A DNA stretch of 64,000 nt from Chitinophaga pendula (GCF_020386615.1 NZ_CP077769.1:6621501-6685500), one strand, 5' to 3'. Shown: positions 47,124-57,024, counted from the first letter of the stretch. Numbers and translations are program-made. The notes: generated from the letters alone by a model not told the origin.

Positions 47124-47153
47124 ATTCATCAAAACTTATCTAAAAATACTCCC

Positions 47154-48158
47154 ATGAAGAGGAATATTACAATATTGGCGATGCTGTTCTGTGTATTGGC
47201 GACACAACTTGCAAAAGCCCAGACAGATCCTCATTTTTCACAATATTATGCCTATCCGCTTTGGCTAAATCCTGCCCTAACTGGTATTCTTGACGGTGAC
47301 TTCAGAGTCAGCGGTAATTATCGTACCCAGTGGAACAACTTTGGTAAAGCTTTTTCGACAGCAGGGGTATCCTTCGATGCCGCTACACAGAAAAACATGG
47401 GTGTTGGCCTGAATATAATGAATCTCTCGGCCGGTGATGCGGGGTATAATTACTTTAATGCAATGGCCAGCTTCTCCTATAGCGGGGTGAAATTTGGCGC
47501 TACGGGAACTACCAGATTGGTATTTGGGATACAGGCTGGTATCATCAATAGAAGGGTGGACCCGGCAAAATTTCAATCCGGCAGTCAGTACAATCCCGTC
47601 ATTGGTTTTGATCCCAGTATTTTCCACGGAGAGAATATTAACACGACAACATCTACCGTTTTTGATGCATCTGCGGGCGTGATGTTATTCGATGGGAATC
47701 CCAATCACCGCTTTAATCCCTTCGTCGGATTCTCCGCAGGGCACCTAACACAACCGGAAGACCCATTTTTAGAGAATGATACCCGTAAATATCCATTACG
47801 TTACTTGGTGCATGGTGGAACCAGGATACAATTGTCGGAGGTTTTTGGAATTACCCCCCATGCATTACACATGCGGCAGGGCAATGCAAATGAGACCGTC
47901 GTTGGAGCTTATGTACAATTTACTGTCAACCCTGAATTTGATCTCCTCGGTGGAGTTAACTATCGTATTAAAGATTCCGCAATTCCTTTTGCAGGCTTCC
48001 ATTTTAAGAATTTTACACTTGGCCTGAGCTATGACGCTAACACTTCCAATCTACGTAGACTAGTAAACGGCAGCAATAGTTTCGAAGTGTCATTATCCTT
48101 TATCAGTCGTAAACGCAGAATATTGAATGAAGAATACTTTATCTGTCCAAGATTGTAA
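47154..48158 (+). CDS. PorP/SprF family type IX secretion accessory outer-membrane protein
   Basis: 334 residues. Signal peptide (ITILAMLFCVLATQLAKAQ), then the family hallmark TDPHFSQYYAYPLWLNPALT, followed by a beta-barrel-type body with FRVSGNYRTQWNNFGKAFST and a C-terminal strand-rich region (FKNFTLGLSYDANTSNLRRL). In Flavobacterium johnsoniae SprF is needed for secretion and surface attachment of the giant adhesin SprB, which carries the same type B sorting domain and is encoded next to it. The arrangement here is the same, so this protein most likely serves the giant protein upstream. The OmpA-like gene follows 40 bp later. Confidence 0.94.
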   Translation: MKRNITILAMLFCVLATQLAKAQTDPHFSQYYAYPLWLNPALTGILDGDFRVSGNYRTQWNNFGKAFSTAGVSFDAATQKNMGVGLNIMNLSAGDAGYNYFNAMASFSYSGVKFGATGTTRLVFGIQAGIINRRVDPAKFQSGSQYNPVIGFDPSIFHGENINTTTSTVFDASAGVMLFDGNPNHRFNPFVGFSAGHLTQPEDPFLENDTRKYPLRYLVHGGTRIQLSEVFGITPHALHMRQGNANETVVGAYVQFTVNPEFDLLGGVNYRIKDSAIPFAGFHFKNFTLGLSYDANTSNLRRLVNGSNSFEVSLSFISRKRRILNEEYFICPRL

Positions 48159-48198
48159 GTAAATGTTCCGCCTCATCGAAAAAACAAATGGCACCCTC

Positions 48199-50199
48199 AT
48201 GAAAAAAATTGCACTGTTCTGCCTGATATCTCTTATTTGGGCGATAAAACCCTCTAATGCACAATACGTTTACGACTATAAACGTACTGCAGATGTATAT
48301 TTCGCATCTGGAGATTACTACTCTTCCGCCCAATACTACAATAAAGCATTGGGGACGTTTAATATTAAACCAGAGCAGATACTGCCTTACGCCGTAGAAA
48401 AAAAAGGAAAAGAACCTGCCAGGATCAAAGATTATGAAACAGTAGTTTATCGGCTGGCAGAATCCTATCGCCTGTATGCAGATTTTGGAAATGCAGAAAA
48501 AACATACGAACAGGTAGTTGGATTTAATAATAACACCCTGTTTCCATTAGCAAGATATTGGTATGGCGTATGTCTGAGAGCAAATCGAAAATATCAGGAA
48601 GCACTGGATCAATTTAAACAATTCAAACAGACGTATACAAATACGGATGAGATATCTGCCAGAGCTGCATTAGAGATCGCCAGCTGTGAATTTGCAATCG
48701 AACAGGCTGCTGCCGCTCCACGATTTACCCTTACAAAATTAGGAGGGAATGTAAATGAAGGTGGCGCTAACTATGCAGCGGCAATAATAGATCCCAATAC
48801 ACTCTTATATACATCTTCAAGACCAGAAAAAGCAATTATCGAGTCTAAGAATGATAAAAAGAAAAAGGAAAACCCCTACGTCAATGACTTTTATATTGCA
48901 GAAGGAAGTGCTACTAATTTTGATAAAGTAAGTAAAGTAAATATCCCGGTAGTAAAAGGAATGCATCAGGGGGTTGGAATGACTGCGCCAGATGGTAATA
49001 GCCTGTACCTGACCCGTTGGTCTTATAAGAATGGAGAACGGGTCGCCGCTATCTATATGAGCAAAAAACAGGGTGCCGGCTGGACTGAACCCCAAGCCTT
49101 GGGTGCCAATGTGAATGTGACCGGATATAGTTCTATGCAACCGTTCGTGACAGATGACGGTAAGTACCTGTTGTTTGCCTCTAACAGACCTGGAGGGATG
49201 GGTAAATACGATTTGTGGTATTGCCCACTATCGAATGGTACACCAGGTGCCGCGAGGAATATGGGAACCGGTATCAACTCCCGCGACGAAGATCAGGCAC
49301 CTTTTTATGATGCAGAAAAGAAGGCGTTGATGTTTAGCTCTGATGGCCGTATTGGACTAGGAGGACTGGACTTTTACGTTAGTGAAGGAGACTTCAGTAA
49401 CTGGACGCCTCCACGTAATATGGGAGCCCCAATGAACTCGTCTAAAGACGATATTTATTATACCGCAGCTAATAAGGAACATCCGCTGGCCGCTGGATTT
49501 ATCAGTTCAGATCGCGAGTCAGTTTGTTGTCTGGAAGTATTCGCTATTAAAAAGAATTCTAAGATAGTAAGCGGGCAAGTGCTGGATTGTGACGATGGAC
49601 TACCCCTTACCGGCGCCAGAGTGACGCTGCTGGATACCACCGTGCAGAAAGTATTACAGCAGTTAACACTTGACGAAACCGGGCGATACAGCTTTGAAGT
49701 CGATCCGCTTAAAAAGTACAAGGTGCTGGCAGAAAAAGAAAACTATTTCTCTAAAGCCATCTACTTCTCTACAGAAGAATTAACTAAAGTGGACTCACTT
49801 GTAAACCCGACTATATGTCTGAAGAGATATGAGATCGGTAAACCGATCATATTGAAAGATATCTATTACGATTTCAATAAGGCTACGCTAAGAGAGCAAT
49901 CTAAAATAGTACTTGATACCGTCGTATCTATAATGCAGGATAATCAGAATATCGTGATAGAAATGAGCGCCCATACGGACAGTAAAGGGTCTGATGCATA
50001 TAATATGAAACTCTCACAGGCCAGAGCGCAGGCATGTGTTGACTATCTTATCAGCAGAGGAATTCCTTCATCCAGGATGATCGCTAAAGGATATGGGGAA
50101 ACACGCCCAATAGCGCCGAATACAATAAACGGTAAAGACAATCCCGACGGAAGACAACTTAATCGTAGAACGGAATTTAAAGTACTACGGAACTTGTAA
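48199..50199 (+). CDS. OmpA family protein with TPR, PD40 and carboxypeptidase-regulatory domains
   Basis: 666 residues from ATG at 48199 (MKKIALFCLISLIWAIKPSN, a signal peptide); an ATG at 48163 would add 12 residues ahead of it and is unlikely. TPR-like repeats lie at about 25-155 (FASGDYYSSAQYYNKALGTF, DFGNAEKTYEQVVGFNNN). PD40/WD40-like beta-propeller strands are at about 185-440 (TSSRPEK, LLFASNRPGGMGKYDLWYCP, ALMFSSDGRIGLGGLDFYV). A carboxypeptidase-regulatory-like domain is at about 455-535 (SGQVLDCDDGLPLTGARVTL). The OmpA domain at about 555-666 has peptidoglycan-contact residues in MSAHTDSKGSDAYNMKLSQA and RQLNRRTEFKV. This architecture typically accompanies PorP/SprF genes and would tie the surface structure to peptidoglycan. 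Last gene of the three-gene cassette. Confidence 0.94.
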   Translation: MKKIALFCLISLIWAIKPSNAQYVYDYKRTADVYFASGDYYSSAQYYNKALGTFNIKPEQILPYAVEKKGKEPARIKDYETVVYRLAESYRLYADFGNAEKTYEQVVGFNNNTLFPLARYWYGVCLRANRKYQEALDQFKQFKQTYTNTDEISARAALEIASCEFAIEQAAAAPRFTLTKLGGNVNEGGANYAAAIIDPNTLLYTSSRPEKAIIESKNDKKKKENPYVNDFYIAEGSATNFDKVSKVNIPVVKGMHQGVGMTAPDGNSLYLTRWSYKNGERVAAIYMSKKQGAGWTEPQALGANVNVTGYSSMQPFVTDDGKYLLFASNRPGGMGKYDLWYCPLSNGTPGAARNMGTGINSRDEDQAPFYDAEKKALMFSSDGRIGLGGLDFYVSEGDFSNWTPPRNMGAPMNSSKDDIYYTAANKEHPLAAGFISSDRESVCCLEVFAIKKNSKIVSGQVLDCDDGLPLTGARVTLLDTTVQKVLQQLTLDETGRYSFEVDPLKKYKVLAEKENYFSKAIYFSTEELTKVDSLVNPTICLKRYEIGKPIILKDIYYDFNKATLREQSKIVLDTVVSIMQDNQNIVIEMSAHTDSKGSDAYNMKLSQARAQACVDYLISRGIPSSRMIAKGYGETRPIAPNTINGKDNPDGRQLNRRTEFKVLRNL

Positions 50200-50276
50200 A
50201 AAGATATTGATTAAGCTCGGTACACCAGCGGAAGCAATTCCTGCTGTGGCCATATCCTATAAGAGAAGACCATCAT

Positions 50277-50312
50277 AACAATAGCCGGCAGTTCGCACGG
50301 CTATTGTTTTTT
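50277..50312 (+). terminator. Intrinsic terminator of the adhesin cassette
   Basis: An 11-bp stem (AACAATAGCCG / CGGCTATTGTT) with a short loop, running into six T. It lies about 80 bp after the OmpA-like stop. Confidence 0.85.
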
Positions 50313-50383
50313 ATACCTATTTTGTCACTCACACGTAGCTGACAGCACGGAATAGGATAATTGATAGAATAAATTAGAAAGGC

Positions 50384-50866
50384 CTATGGCTTGAAACTCT
50401 TGAATATATTACCTCTGGAAATAATACTGTCGCTACCCTGTGCTTTCAGTATCTTAACAAAGGCCTTACGGTTCAATGCACTGTCATAAGAAAATCTATT
50501 CTCATTTTTAGCAATCTCAAAAACGATGCTGTTACCTGTACCTGCTACCTCCTTATTGTAAATAGTGTCAATCAAAGGTGCAGCTGTATCACCGGTAATT
50601 ATATACAGCCTGTGTTTGACATCTTTCAACGTCTTGTCAAGGCTCATCGTCAGGTCGAAGGTTTTATTGGTATTTTCTTTAATGGTTACTACACCCACTT
50701 GTTTGGCAGCATCTGCACTCTTGGGGTCTCCGAATATCTTATATACAGCACTCCTTGTCGGAGGAGGAGAATCATCTCCACTCTTACTACAGGCACCTAA
50801 AATAATTCCCGATAGCGCAGCCACCATCACTCCCACTTGGAAAGCACGTCTTTTTTGATTCAACAT
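50384..50866 (-). CDS. Hypothetical lipoprotein
   Basis: 160 residues. Signal with hydrophobic core VGVMVAALSGIILG and lipobox LGAC (Cys26), then a short Asp/Ser/Pro linker (KSGDDSPPPTRS). The remaining ~120 residues look like a single beta-rich domain (KQVGVVTIKENTNKTFDLTM; HRLYIITGDTAAPLIDTIY; NSIVFEIAKNENRFSYDSAL). I do not recognise the family. Convergent with the adhesin cassette and separated from it by the terminator. Probably an outer-membrane or periplasmic lipoprotein. Confidence 0.7.
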   Translation of the reverse strand: MLNQKRRAFQVGVMVAALSGIILGACSKSGDDSPPPTRSAVYKIFGDPKSADAAKQVGVVTIKENTNKTFDLTMSLDKTLKDVKHRLYIITGDTAAPLIDTIYNKEVAGTGNSIVFEIAKNENRFSYDSALNRKAFVKILKAQGSDSIISRGNIFKSFKP

Positions 50867-51218
50867 GATGTTTAGTTTTGTTAATAGGTTTTTGTAATAG
50901 AACTAGGTTGTAGTTGTAAGTTGGCATCCATAAGATGCAAAGTATTTCAGCGCTGAGATGTTTGTTAAACGGCAAGGGTCGTTAAAAGTTACAAATGAGG
51001 TTAAAAAAATATTCTACTTACATCAACACAAGATAGAAGTATGCCCCTGGACAGAAAAATTATAAGTCGGAAGAATAAATTGCTATATTTGAAATCCTCA
51101 ATGAAACACATATGATTGTTTGATCCTTTCCAACTTAATGGATACCAGCCAACACACTCCTTGGACATAGGCGTATCAGCCTGCCATTCATGAATTTTAT
51201 AATCATTAATCTCCTTAT
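50867..51218. other. Intergenic region between lipoprotein and MATE genes
   Basis: 352 bases with divergent genes on both sides. No ORF or RNA is seen. An exact TAnnTTTG box (TATATTTG, 51084-51091) may drive the MATE gene with a leader of about 120 nt; no good -33 element is found. Confidence 0.5.
51084..51091 (+). promoter_or_regulatory. Possible -7 box of the MATE gene
   Basis: TATATTTG fits TAnnTTTG. Support is from the motif alone. Confidence 0.25.
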
Positions 51219-52634
51219 ATGAGCCTTATTGCGCAATCACTATCGCGTGTAAAAAAGTTTTTTCATCTGTTTATGATCGCTGTCCGTGGCCAGGAAAAAG
51301 AATTTACCAGCGGCAATATCAACCGTGCTATTTTCCTCCTGGCAGTACCCATGGTATTGGAAATGGTTATGGAATCATTATTTGCAGTAGTAGATATTTT
51401 CTTCGTCAGCAAATTAGGAATAAACGCAGTGGCCGCTGTTGGTCTTACCGAATCAATATTGGCATTGGTCTATACCGGTGCTATGGGGCTGAGTATGGCA
51501 GCAACTGCTATTGTAGCCCGCCGTACCGGCGAGAAAGATCCGGATGCAGCAGCACATGCTGCCATGCAATCATTTTATATTGCATTAACATTCTCTGCTT
51601 TGATAAGTGCCGCCGGCTGGGTGTTCTCAAAAGATATCCTGCGTTTGATGGGCGCATCTGCAGAAGTGATCAATGATGGATATATCTACACCACGATCAT
51701 GCTTGGCGGCAACTTTGTTATCATACTACTATTCCTCATCAATGGAATATTCAGAGGAGTAGGAGACGCCGCGATCGCGATGCGTGCCCTCTGGATCGCC
51801 AATATATTAAATATCGTATTATGCCCGCTATTGATAAATGGTTGGGGACCTATACCGGCATTGGGGCTGAAAGGAGCCGCTTTGGCTACCTTTATCGGAC
51901 GTGGTATCGGTGTTTGTTATCAGGTTTACTTGTTGATTAAAGGAGAAGGCTTGGTGCGTATTAAAACATCACATTTACGTCCGGACTTTTCCGTGATCTG
52001 GCGCATGCTTAAAATTGCGGCTGGCGGTACCGTACAGATATTGATCGCCTCCGCCAGCTGGATTGCCATAGTGCGTATCATATCTACCTTTGGCAAGGAT
52101 GCAGTAGCAGGCTATACAATCGCTATCCGGGTCATCATATTCACTATTTTGCCTGCCTGGGGAATGGCAAACGCTGCGGCTGCATTGGTAGGGCAGAATT
52201 TGGGTGCAGGCCATCCCGACAGGGCCGAAAAATCAGCCTGGAGGGCTGCCATATTTAATATGTTCTTCCTAGGGATCGTATCACTATTATTCTTTATTGC
52301 TGCTAGGCCTATCCTGCAATTCTTTACCAATATGGAAGACGTGCTGTCATACGGCATAAGTTGCCTGCATCTCATCGGTCTGGGGTATATATTCTATGCC
52401 TATGGAATGGTGCTGTCGCAGTCATTTAACGGGGCAGGGGATACTCGCACACCACTGATTATCAATTTGTTCGGTTTCTGGGTCCTACAGGTTCCGTTGG
52501 CTTACGCACTAGGGATATTGTTAAACTGGGGACCGGTCGGTGTTTTCTGGGGAATGGCTATCTCTGAGAGTGCTACAGCTATCCTTGCTATCATCCTTTT
52601 CAAAAGAGGAGCCTGGAAAAAGGTAAAGGTGTAA
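51219..52634 (+). CDS. MATE family efflux transporter
   Basis: 471 residues with about 12 membrane segments. The MATE pattern is clear: IFLLAVPMVLEMVMESLFAV VDIFFVSKLG near the start, AVGLTESILALVYTGAMGLS, and in the second half VAGYTIAIRVIIFTILPAWG followed by MANAAAALVGQNLGAGHPD. These proteins export cationic drugs and metabolites in exchange for Na+ or H+. The substrate is not known. It stands alone; the PfkB kinase gene follows after 205 bp with its own candidate promoter. Confidence 0.93.
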   Translation: MSLIAQSLSRVKKFFHLFMIAVRGQEKEFTSGNINRAIFLLAVPMVLEMVMESLFAVVDIFFVSKLGINAVAAVGLTESILALVYTGAMGLSMAATAIVARRTGEKDPDAAAHAAMQSFYIALTFSALISAAGWVFSKDILRLMGASAEVINDGYIYTTIMLGGNFVIILLFLINGIFRGVGDAAIAMRALWIANILNIVLCPLLINGWGPIPALGLKGAALATFIGRGIGVCYQVYLLIKGEGLVRIKTSHLRPDFSVIWRMLKIAAGGTVQILIASASWIAIVRIISTFGKDAVAGYTIAIRVIIFTILPAWGMANAAAALVGQNLGAGHPDRAEKSAWRAAIFNMFFLGIVSLLFFIAARPILQFFTNMEDVLSYGISCLHLIGLGYIFYAYGMVLSQSFNGAGDTRTPLIINLFGFWVLQVPLAYALGILLNWGPVGVFWGMAISESATAILAIILFKRGAWKKVKV

Positions 52635-52743
52635 ATAAACCCGCAGCGGCAGCATTACAGGGCAATTATCGTAAAACCGCCACTATCAGGAATTTTTCAT
52701 CTAATGGTCATCTTAAATAGTGGCATCATATAACAAATCATAT

Positions 52744-52751
52744 TACCTTTG
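52744..52751 (+). promoter_or_regulatory. Possible -7 box of the PfkB-type gene
   Basis: TACCTTTG fits TAnnTTTG exactly, with only a weak TGG 20 bp upstream. It would give an ~80-nt leader. Confidence 0.3.
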
Positions 52752-52839
52752 GCACTGTTTTGCCGTTTGAAAACCTCATTAAACAGGATTGTCGGCAGAC
52801 GTAGATATAGCATAACCCTTAAACAAAAAAGAAGCAAAC

Positions 52840-53763
52840 ATGTCGCTTATAGTTGTAGGTTCCATGGCGTTTGATGAGATTGAAACGCCATTCGGAAAGT
52901 CAGGTCGTATCATAGGAGGTTCCGGCACTTTTATCGCCTGGGCCGCCTCCAACTTCGTGCAACCCATTAACCAGGTATCTGTTGTCGGTGGAGACTTTCC
53001 CCAATCAGAACTGGATGCGCTCACCGCTAAAGGCGTAGCGCTGGATGGCGTACAAATTAAGAAAGATGAAAAATCATTCTATTGGGCGGGTAGGTACCAT
53101 ATGGATATGAATACCCGCGATACCCTGGCGACAGAACTGAATGTACTGGGTGACTTTCAGCCCGTTATACCTGACAGCTATCAGGGAAGTGACTTCCTGA
53201 TCCTGGGTAATCTGACCCCACAGGTGCAAATGAGCGTGATCGATCAACTCAAGGTACGGCCTAAGCTGATTGTCATGGATACCATGAACTTCTGGATGGA
53301 TATCGCCCTGGATGACCTTAAAAAGGTGCTAAAAAAAGTAGATGTACTGCTTGTAAATGACGGAGAAGCCCGCCAACTCAGTGGAGAATATTCCCTGGTA
53401 AAAGCAGCGCGCAAGATCCAGGAAATGGGCCCTCGCTATCTGATTATCAAAAAAGGAGAACATGGCGCCTTATTGTTCCACGAGAATCATGTATTCTTCG
53501 CTCCTGCTATGCCGTTAGATGAGGTATTTGACCCGACCGGTGCAGGTGATACTTTTGCTGGTGGCTTCATCGGACACCTGGCTAAGACCAAAGATATTTC
53601 CTTCGAAAATATGAAGACAGCAATTATCGTAGGATCTGCGATGGCGTCCTTCTGTGTGGAAAAATTTGGTACCGATCGCCTGAAAGAGATCAGCATGGCT
53701 GATATCAATACCCGTATTGAGCAGTTTGTAGAACTCGTGCAGTTTGATATTGACCTGGTATAG
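52840..53763 (+). CDS. PfkB family carbohydrate/nucleoside kinase
   Basis: 307 residues of the ribokinase fold. Near the N-terminus is GRIIGGSGTFIAWAASNF (the Gly-rich substrate motif), and near the C-terminus DPTGAGDTFAGGFIGHLA with the catalytic Asp and anion hole. VLLVNDGEARQLSGEYSLVK is the usual central motif. The length is typical. Some features resemble adenosine-kinase-like members, but I cannot fix the substrate (ribose, adenosine, fructose-type sugars are all possible). A hairpin terminator lies about 30 bp after the stop. Confidence 0.9.
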   Translation: MSLIVVGSMAFDEIETPFGKSGRIIGGSGTFIAWAASNFVQPINQVSVVGGDFPQSELDALTAKGVALDGVQIKKDEKSFYWAGRYHMDMNTRDTLATELNVLGDFQPVIPDSYQGSDFLILGNLTPQVQMSVIDQLKVRPKLIVMDTMNFWMDIALDDLKKVLKKVDVLLVNDGEARQLSGEYSLVKAARKIQEMGPRYLIIKKGEHGALLFHENHVFFAPAMPLDEVFDPTGAGDTFAGGFIGHLAKTKDISFENMKTAIIVGSAMASFCVEKFGTDRLKEISMADINTRIEQFVELVQFDIDLV

Positions 53764-53791
53764 GCCGATATCCCATTTGTAAATACTACTC

Positions 53792-53822
53792 ACCTCTCCA
53801 GCTATAATGGTTGGAGAGGTTT
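53792..53822 (+). terminator. Terminator of the PfkB-type gene
   Basis: A 9-bp stem ACCTCTCCA / TGGAGAGGT with an 11-nt loop; only a weak T tail. Confidence 0.6.
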
Positions 53823-53839
53823 GATCCCCCTCTCCTCTT

Positions 53840-53880
53840 TAAATAAAATATAACAGCCTCCCGCAATGCGAAAGGCTGCC
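53840..53880 (-). terminator. Terminator of the S1/P1 nuclease gene
   Basis: CAGCCT and AGGCTG arms plus an inner CGC/GCG pair form the hairpin. On the minus strand it is followed by TTATATTTT. Confidence 0.6.
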
Positions 53881-53901
53881 TTCATCGTATTAATAAGATA
53901 G

Positions 53902-54702
53902 TTATTTGAATGTTTCGTTGAGCAAGGCTGCAAGACGTAAACCTCCTTTTAACAGCTGCTTATTCAGATCACCCAAAAACCAATAGTTATAACGGTAACT
54001 GAGTTTGTCCTCAGGTTTGGTCTTACTATAGATCACCTCCGCCAACTCATGCGACTCAAACATCCAGTCCTGCATAGACCCTTTTTGCAAGGCCTTTACT
54101 TCTTCGGGAGATACAACGTCCAACGCCTTGCTGTATTCCGTATAGCTTAACTGTTGAAAATCGATCAGGTCCTCATCCCATACCCGGTGGAGGTTGCTGG
54201 GTTTATCAAACCAATACACTTTTATTTTATTGCCGCCCTGGTCTTCATCCCTGCCTACATGTAGAGGCATGTGCATATCGCCTATGAGATGAACGAGAAA
54301 GCTCAACGAAAACAGCTGTTGCTCGTGAGTAAGTTTAGCCTGCTTCAGTTGCTGCATCATTGCCTGGGATTGGGTATATAGGTTTTCATGCTGATAACTT
54401 TTTAACAGGCTATCAAATGCTACCCGGCTACAAGCTGCGGGGAAGTCCACATAATGCCAACGGGAGGTCCCGTCATACTTGTGAGTAGTATCGGATTTAA
54501 TAAAATCCGGCCAGTTGGCGATCATCGCTAAGGGCTGACGTCCGATTATAGCATCGATTTGCTTACGGGCCTTGGGAGTAAGGTGCTGATAAGCAATCTC
54601 TGCAACCACCCGGTGTCCTGTAGGTCCCCAACCATAACCTGCCAACGGTAATAAAGGCAGTAATAGCCCTATTACTAGGGAATAGATAACTTTTCTCTGC
54701 AT
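53902..54702 (-). CDS. Secreted S1/P1-type nuclease
   Basis: 266 residues with a signal peptide ending about AGYG, so the mature protein starts with the zinc-ligand Trp25 (WGPTGHRVVAEIAYQHL, with His30). Other metal ligands appear in LSFLVHLIGDMHMPLHVGRD (His, Asp, His). S1/P1 enzymes are trinuclear zinc nucleases that cleave single-stranded DNA and RNA and remove 3' phosphates, so this is probably for periplasmic or external nucleic-acid scavenging. No sorting domain. Monocistronic and convergent with the PfkB gene. Confidence 0.93.
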   Translation of the reverse strand: MQRKVIYSLVIGLLLPLLPLAGYGWGPTGHRVVAEIAYQHLTPKARKQIDAIIGRQPLAMIANWPDFIKSDTTHKYDGTSRWHYVDFPAACSRVAFDSLLKSYQHENLYTQSQAMMQQLKQAKLTHEQQLFSLSFLVHLIGDMHMPLHVGRDEDQGGNKIKVYWFDKPSNLHRVWDEDLIDFQQLSYTEYSKALDVVSPEEVKALQKGSMQDWMFESHELAEVIYSKTKPEDKLSYRYNYWFLGDLNKQLLKGGLRLAALLNETFK

Positions 54703-54805
54703 AGGAATCTTTTAAGAAGGTGTAAAGGTCTGTTCATTTTCTTAAATGAAGAAACCTGAGTGCCTATTTTGCATATTCATAACAGATACGTAGACGAACG
54801 TTTCG

Positions 54806-54813
54806 TAAATTTG
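54806..54813 (+). promoter_or_regulatory. Possible -7 box of uvrB
   Basis: TAAATTTG fits TAnnTTTG exactly, about 115 bp before the uvrB ATG. No matching -33 element at the usual distance. Confidence 0.3.
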
Positions 54814-54926
54814 TAACTTGCAACAACAAACAAGTAACTCCCCCACAGCCCTTTTAAAAATAGGAATAAGAATAGCGGCCTGCCGCTTTGCAACAACATC
54901 ATTTTACTACTGGACCTAAAAAGAAT

Positions 54927-56984
54927 ATGCCTTTTAAATTAAACGCACCATATGAGCCTGCCGGCGATCAGCCCAGGGCTATTCAGGAACTGACTGAGGG
55001 ATTGGTCAATGGAGAACCATTTCAGACCCTGCTGGGTGTGACCGGTTCCGGTAAAACCTTTACCGTAGCGAATGTCATACAGAATGTACAACGACCCACC
55101 CTTGTGCTCACACATAATAAGACCCTGGTAGCACAGCTATACGGGGAGTTACGCCAGTTCTTCCCGGATAATGCGGTAGAGTACTTTGTGTCGTACTACG
55201 ACTATTATCAGCCGGAAGCCTATATGCCGGTAAGCGATACTTATATTGAAAAGGACCTGGCTATCAATGAAGAACTGGATAAATTAAGATTGAAAGCCAC
55301 CTCCAATCTGTTATCCGGCAGACGGGATATTATAGTAGTAGCGAGCGTCTCCTGTATTTATGGTATGGGAAACCCTACTGACTATGAAAACGGGATCATT
55401 CGTATTCACCAAGGACAGACATTAGGTCGTAATACCCTGTTGCATGGATTGGTCAATTCTCTTTATACAAGGACTACCGGCGATTTTAACCGGGGTAATT
55501 TCCGGGTGCAGGGAGATACTGTAGATATTAACCTCCCTTATGTCGACTACGGATACCGTATCACGTTTTTTGGGGACGATATAGAAGAGATCGAAAGTTT
55601 TGACGTCGCCACCGGGAAACGTATTGGAAAAATGGACAATGCTGCCATTTTTCCTGCCAACCTCTACCTGGCACCTAAAGATATTATGACACAGGTCATC
55701 TTCGAGATACAGGATGAGCTGCTGGCACAAGTGGAATACTTCCGCGCCCAGGGTAAACACCTGGAAGCTCAGCGACTCTCCGAAAGGGTAAATTACGATC
55801 TAGAGATGATCAGGGAACTCGGCTATTGCAGTGGTATTGAAAACTATTCCCGCTTCCTGGATCGCCGTAAACCCGGAACACGTCCTTTCTGTCTCCTGGA
55901 TTATTTCCCCAAGGATTTCCTGCTGGTAATAGATGAAAGTCACGTCACAATACCACAGATAGGTGGTATGTACGGCGGTGACCGTTCCAGGAAACTGACG
56001 CTGGTGGATTTTGGCTTCCGTTTACCTTCCGCTCTGGATAACAGGCCTCTCAATTTCTTTGAGTTTGAGAACCTGCTTAACCAAACCATCTTCGTAAGCG
56101 CTACACCTGGTGAGTATGAGTTGAAACAAACGGAGGGTATCGTAGTCGAACAGGTGGTAAGGCCTACAGGATTGCTGGAACCCCCTATCGAAGTGAGACC
56201 CAGTATCAACCAGGTGGATGACCTCCTGGAAGAAATAGATAAACGGGTACAGAAAGGGGATCGCGTGCTGGTTACAACTTTGACAAAACGAATGGCGGAA
56301 GAAATGGATAAATACCTGCATCGCATCAATGTGAAATCACGCTATATACACTCTGAAGTAGATACATTAGACAGGGTGGAGATATTGAGGGATCTCCGGT
56401 TGGGGAATATTGATGTGTTGGTAGGGGTGAACCTGCTTAGAGAGGGGTTGGACTTACCGGAGGTGTCTTTGGTCGCTATATTGGATGCAGATAAAGAAGG
56501 GTTCCTGAGAGATGAACGTTCGCTCACGCAAACTGCCGGCCGTGCCGCCCGTAACGTCGATGGACTTGTTATCTTTTATGCAGATAAAATGACCGACAGT
56601 ATGCAGCGGACGATCGATGAGACAGATCGCCGTCGGGAAAAGCAAGCAGCTTACAATACTCTCCATGGTATTATCCCCAGGACCGTACGAAAAACGAAAG
56701 AACAGATCTTGGGGCAAACATCTGTATTGTCTATCAAACAATTTGATGATAGTTCACCATATGCCATCCATGACGAGGTGTCCCTAGTTGCAGAAGATGC
56801 AGCGGAATATGCCAAAACAACCGCAGCTGCAAAGACTATCCCGCAAATGGAGAAAGCGATTGTAAAGGTCAAAAAGGATATGGAAAAGGCAGCAAAAGAC
56901 CTGGATTTTATGGAAGCTGCCCGTTTGAGAGATCAAATGTTTGCCATGCAACGGGAATTAGAAGACATGAAGCATCAGGGGTAA
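54927..56984 (+). CDS. uvrB: Excinuclease ABC subunit B
   Basis: 685 residues from ATG at 54927 (MPFKLNAPYEPAGDQPRAI, the normal UvrB start); an upstream TTG at 54888 is not needed. Walker A is LLGVTGSGKTFTVANV. The beta-hairpin region used for damage search follows (EYFVSYYDYYQPEAYMPVSD). Helicase motifs V/VI are VGVNLLREGLDLPEVSLVAI and QTAGRAARN. A C-terminal UVR domain (KDLDFMEAARLRDQMFAMQR) binds UvrC. UvrB is the damage-verifying helicase of nucleotide excision repair. No uvrA or uvrC nearby. Ends with an intrinsic terminator. Confidence 0.98.
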   Translation: MPFKLNAPYEPAGDQPRAIQELTEGLVNGEPFQTLLGVTGSGKTFTVANVIQNVQRPTLVLTHNKTLVAQLYGELRQFFPDNAVEYFVSYYDYYQPEAYMPVSDTYIEKDLAINEELDKLRLKATSNLLSGRRDIIVVASVSCIYGMGNPTDYENGIIRIHQGQTLGRNTLLHGLVNSLYTRTTGDFNRGNFRVQGDTVDINLPYVDYGYRITFFGDDIEEIESFDVATGKRIGKMDNAAIFPANLYLAPKDIMTQVIFEIQDELLAQVEYFRAQGKHLEAQRLSERVNYDLEMIRELGYCSGIENYSRFLDRRKPGTRPFCLLDYFPKDFLLVIDESHVTIPQIGGMYGGDRSRKLTLVDFGFRLPSALDNRPLNFFEFENLLNQTIFVSATPGEYELKQTEGIVVEQVVRPTGLLEPPIEVRPSINQVDDLLEEIDKRVQKGDRVLVTTLTKRMAEEMDKYLHRINVKSRYIHSEVDTLDRVEILRDLRLGNIDVLVGVNLLREGLDLPEVSLVAILDADKEGFLRDERSLTQTAGRAARNVDGLVIFYADKMTDSMQRTIDETDRRREKQAAYNTLHGIIPRTVRKTKEQILGQTSVLSIKQFDDSSPYAIHDEVSLVAEDAAEYAKTTAAAKTIPQMEKAIVKVKKDMEKAAKDLDFMEAARLRDQMFAMQRELEDMKHQG

Positions 56985-57024
56985 ACATTTGGTTTTTGAG
57001 GTGTTTTAAAGATAAAATTGAAAG

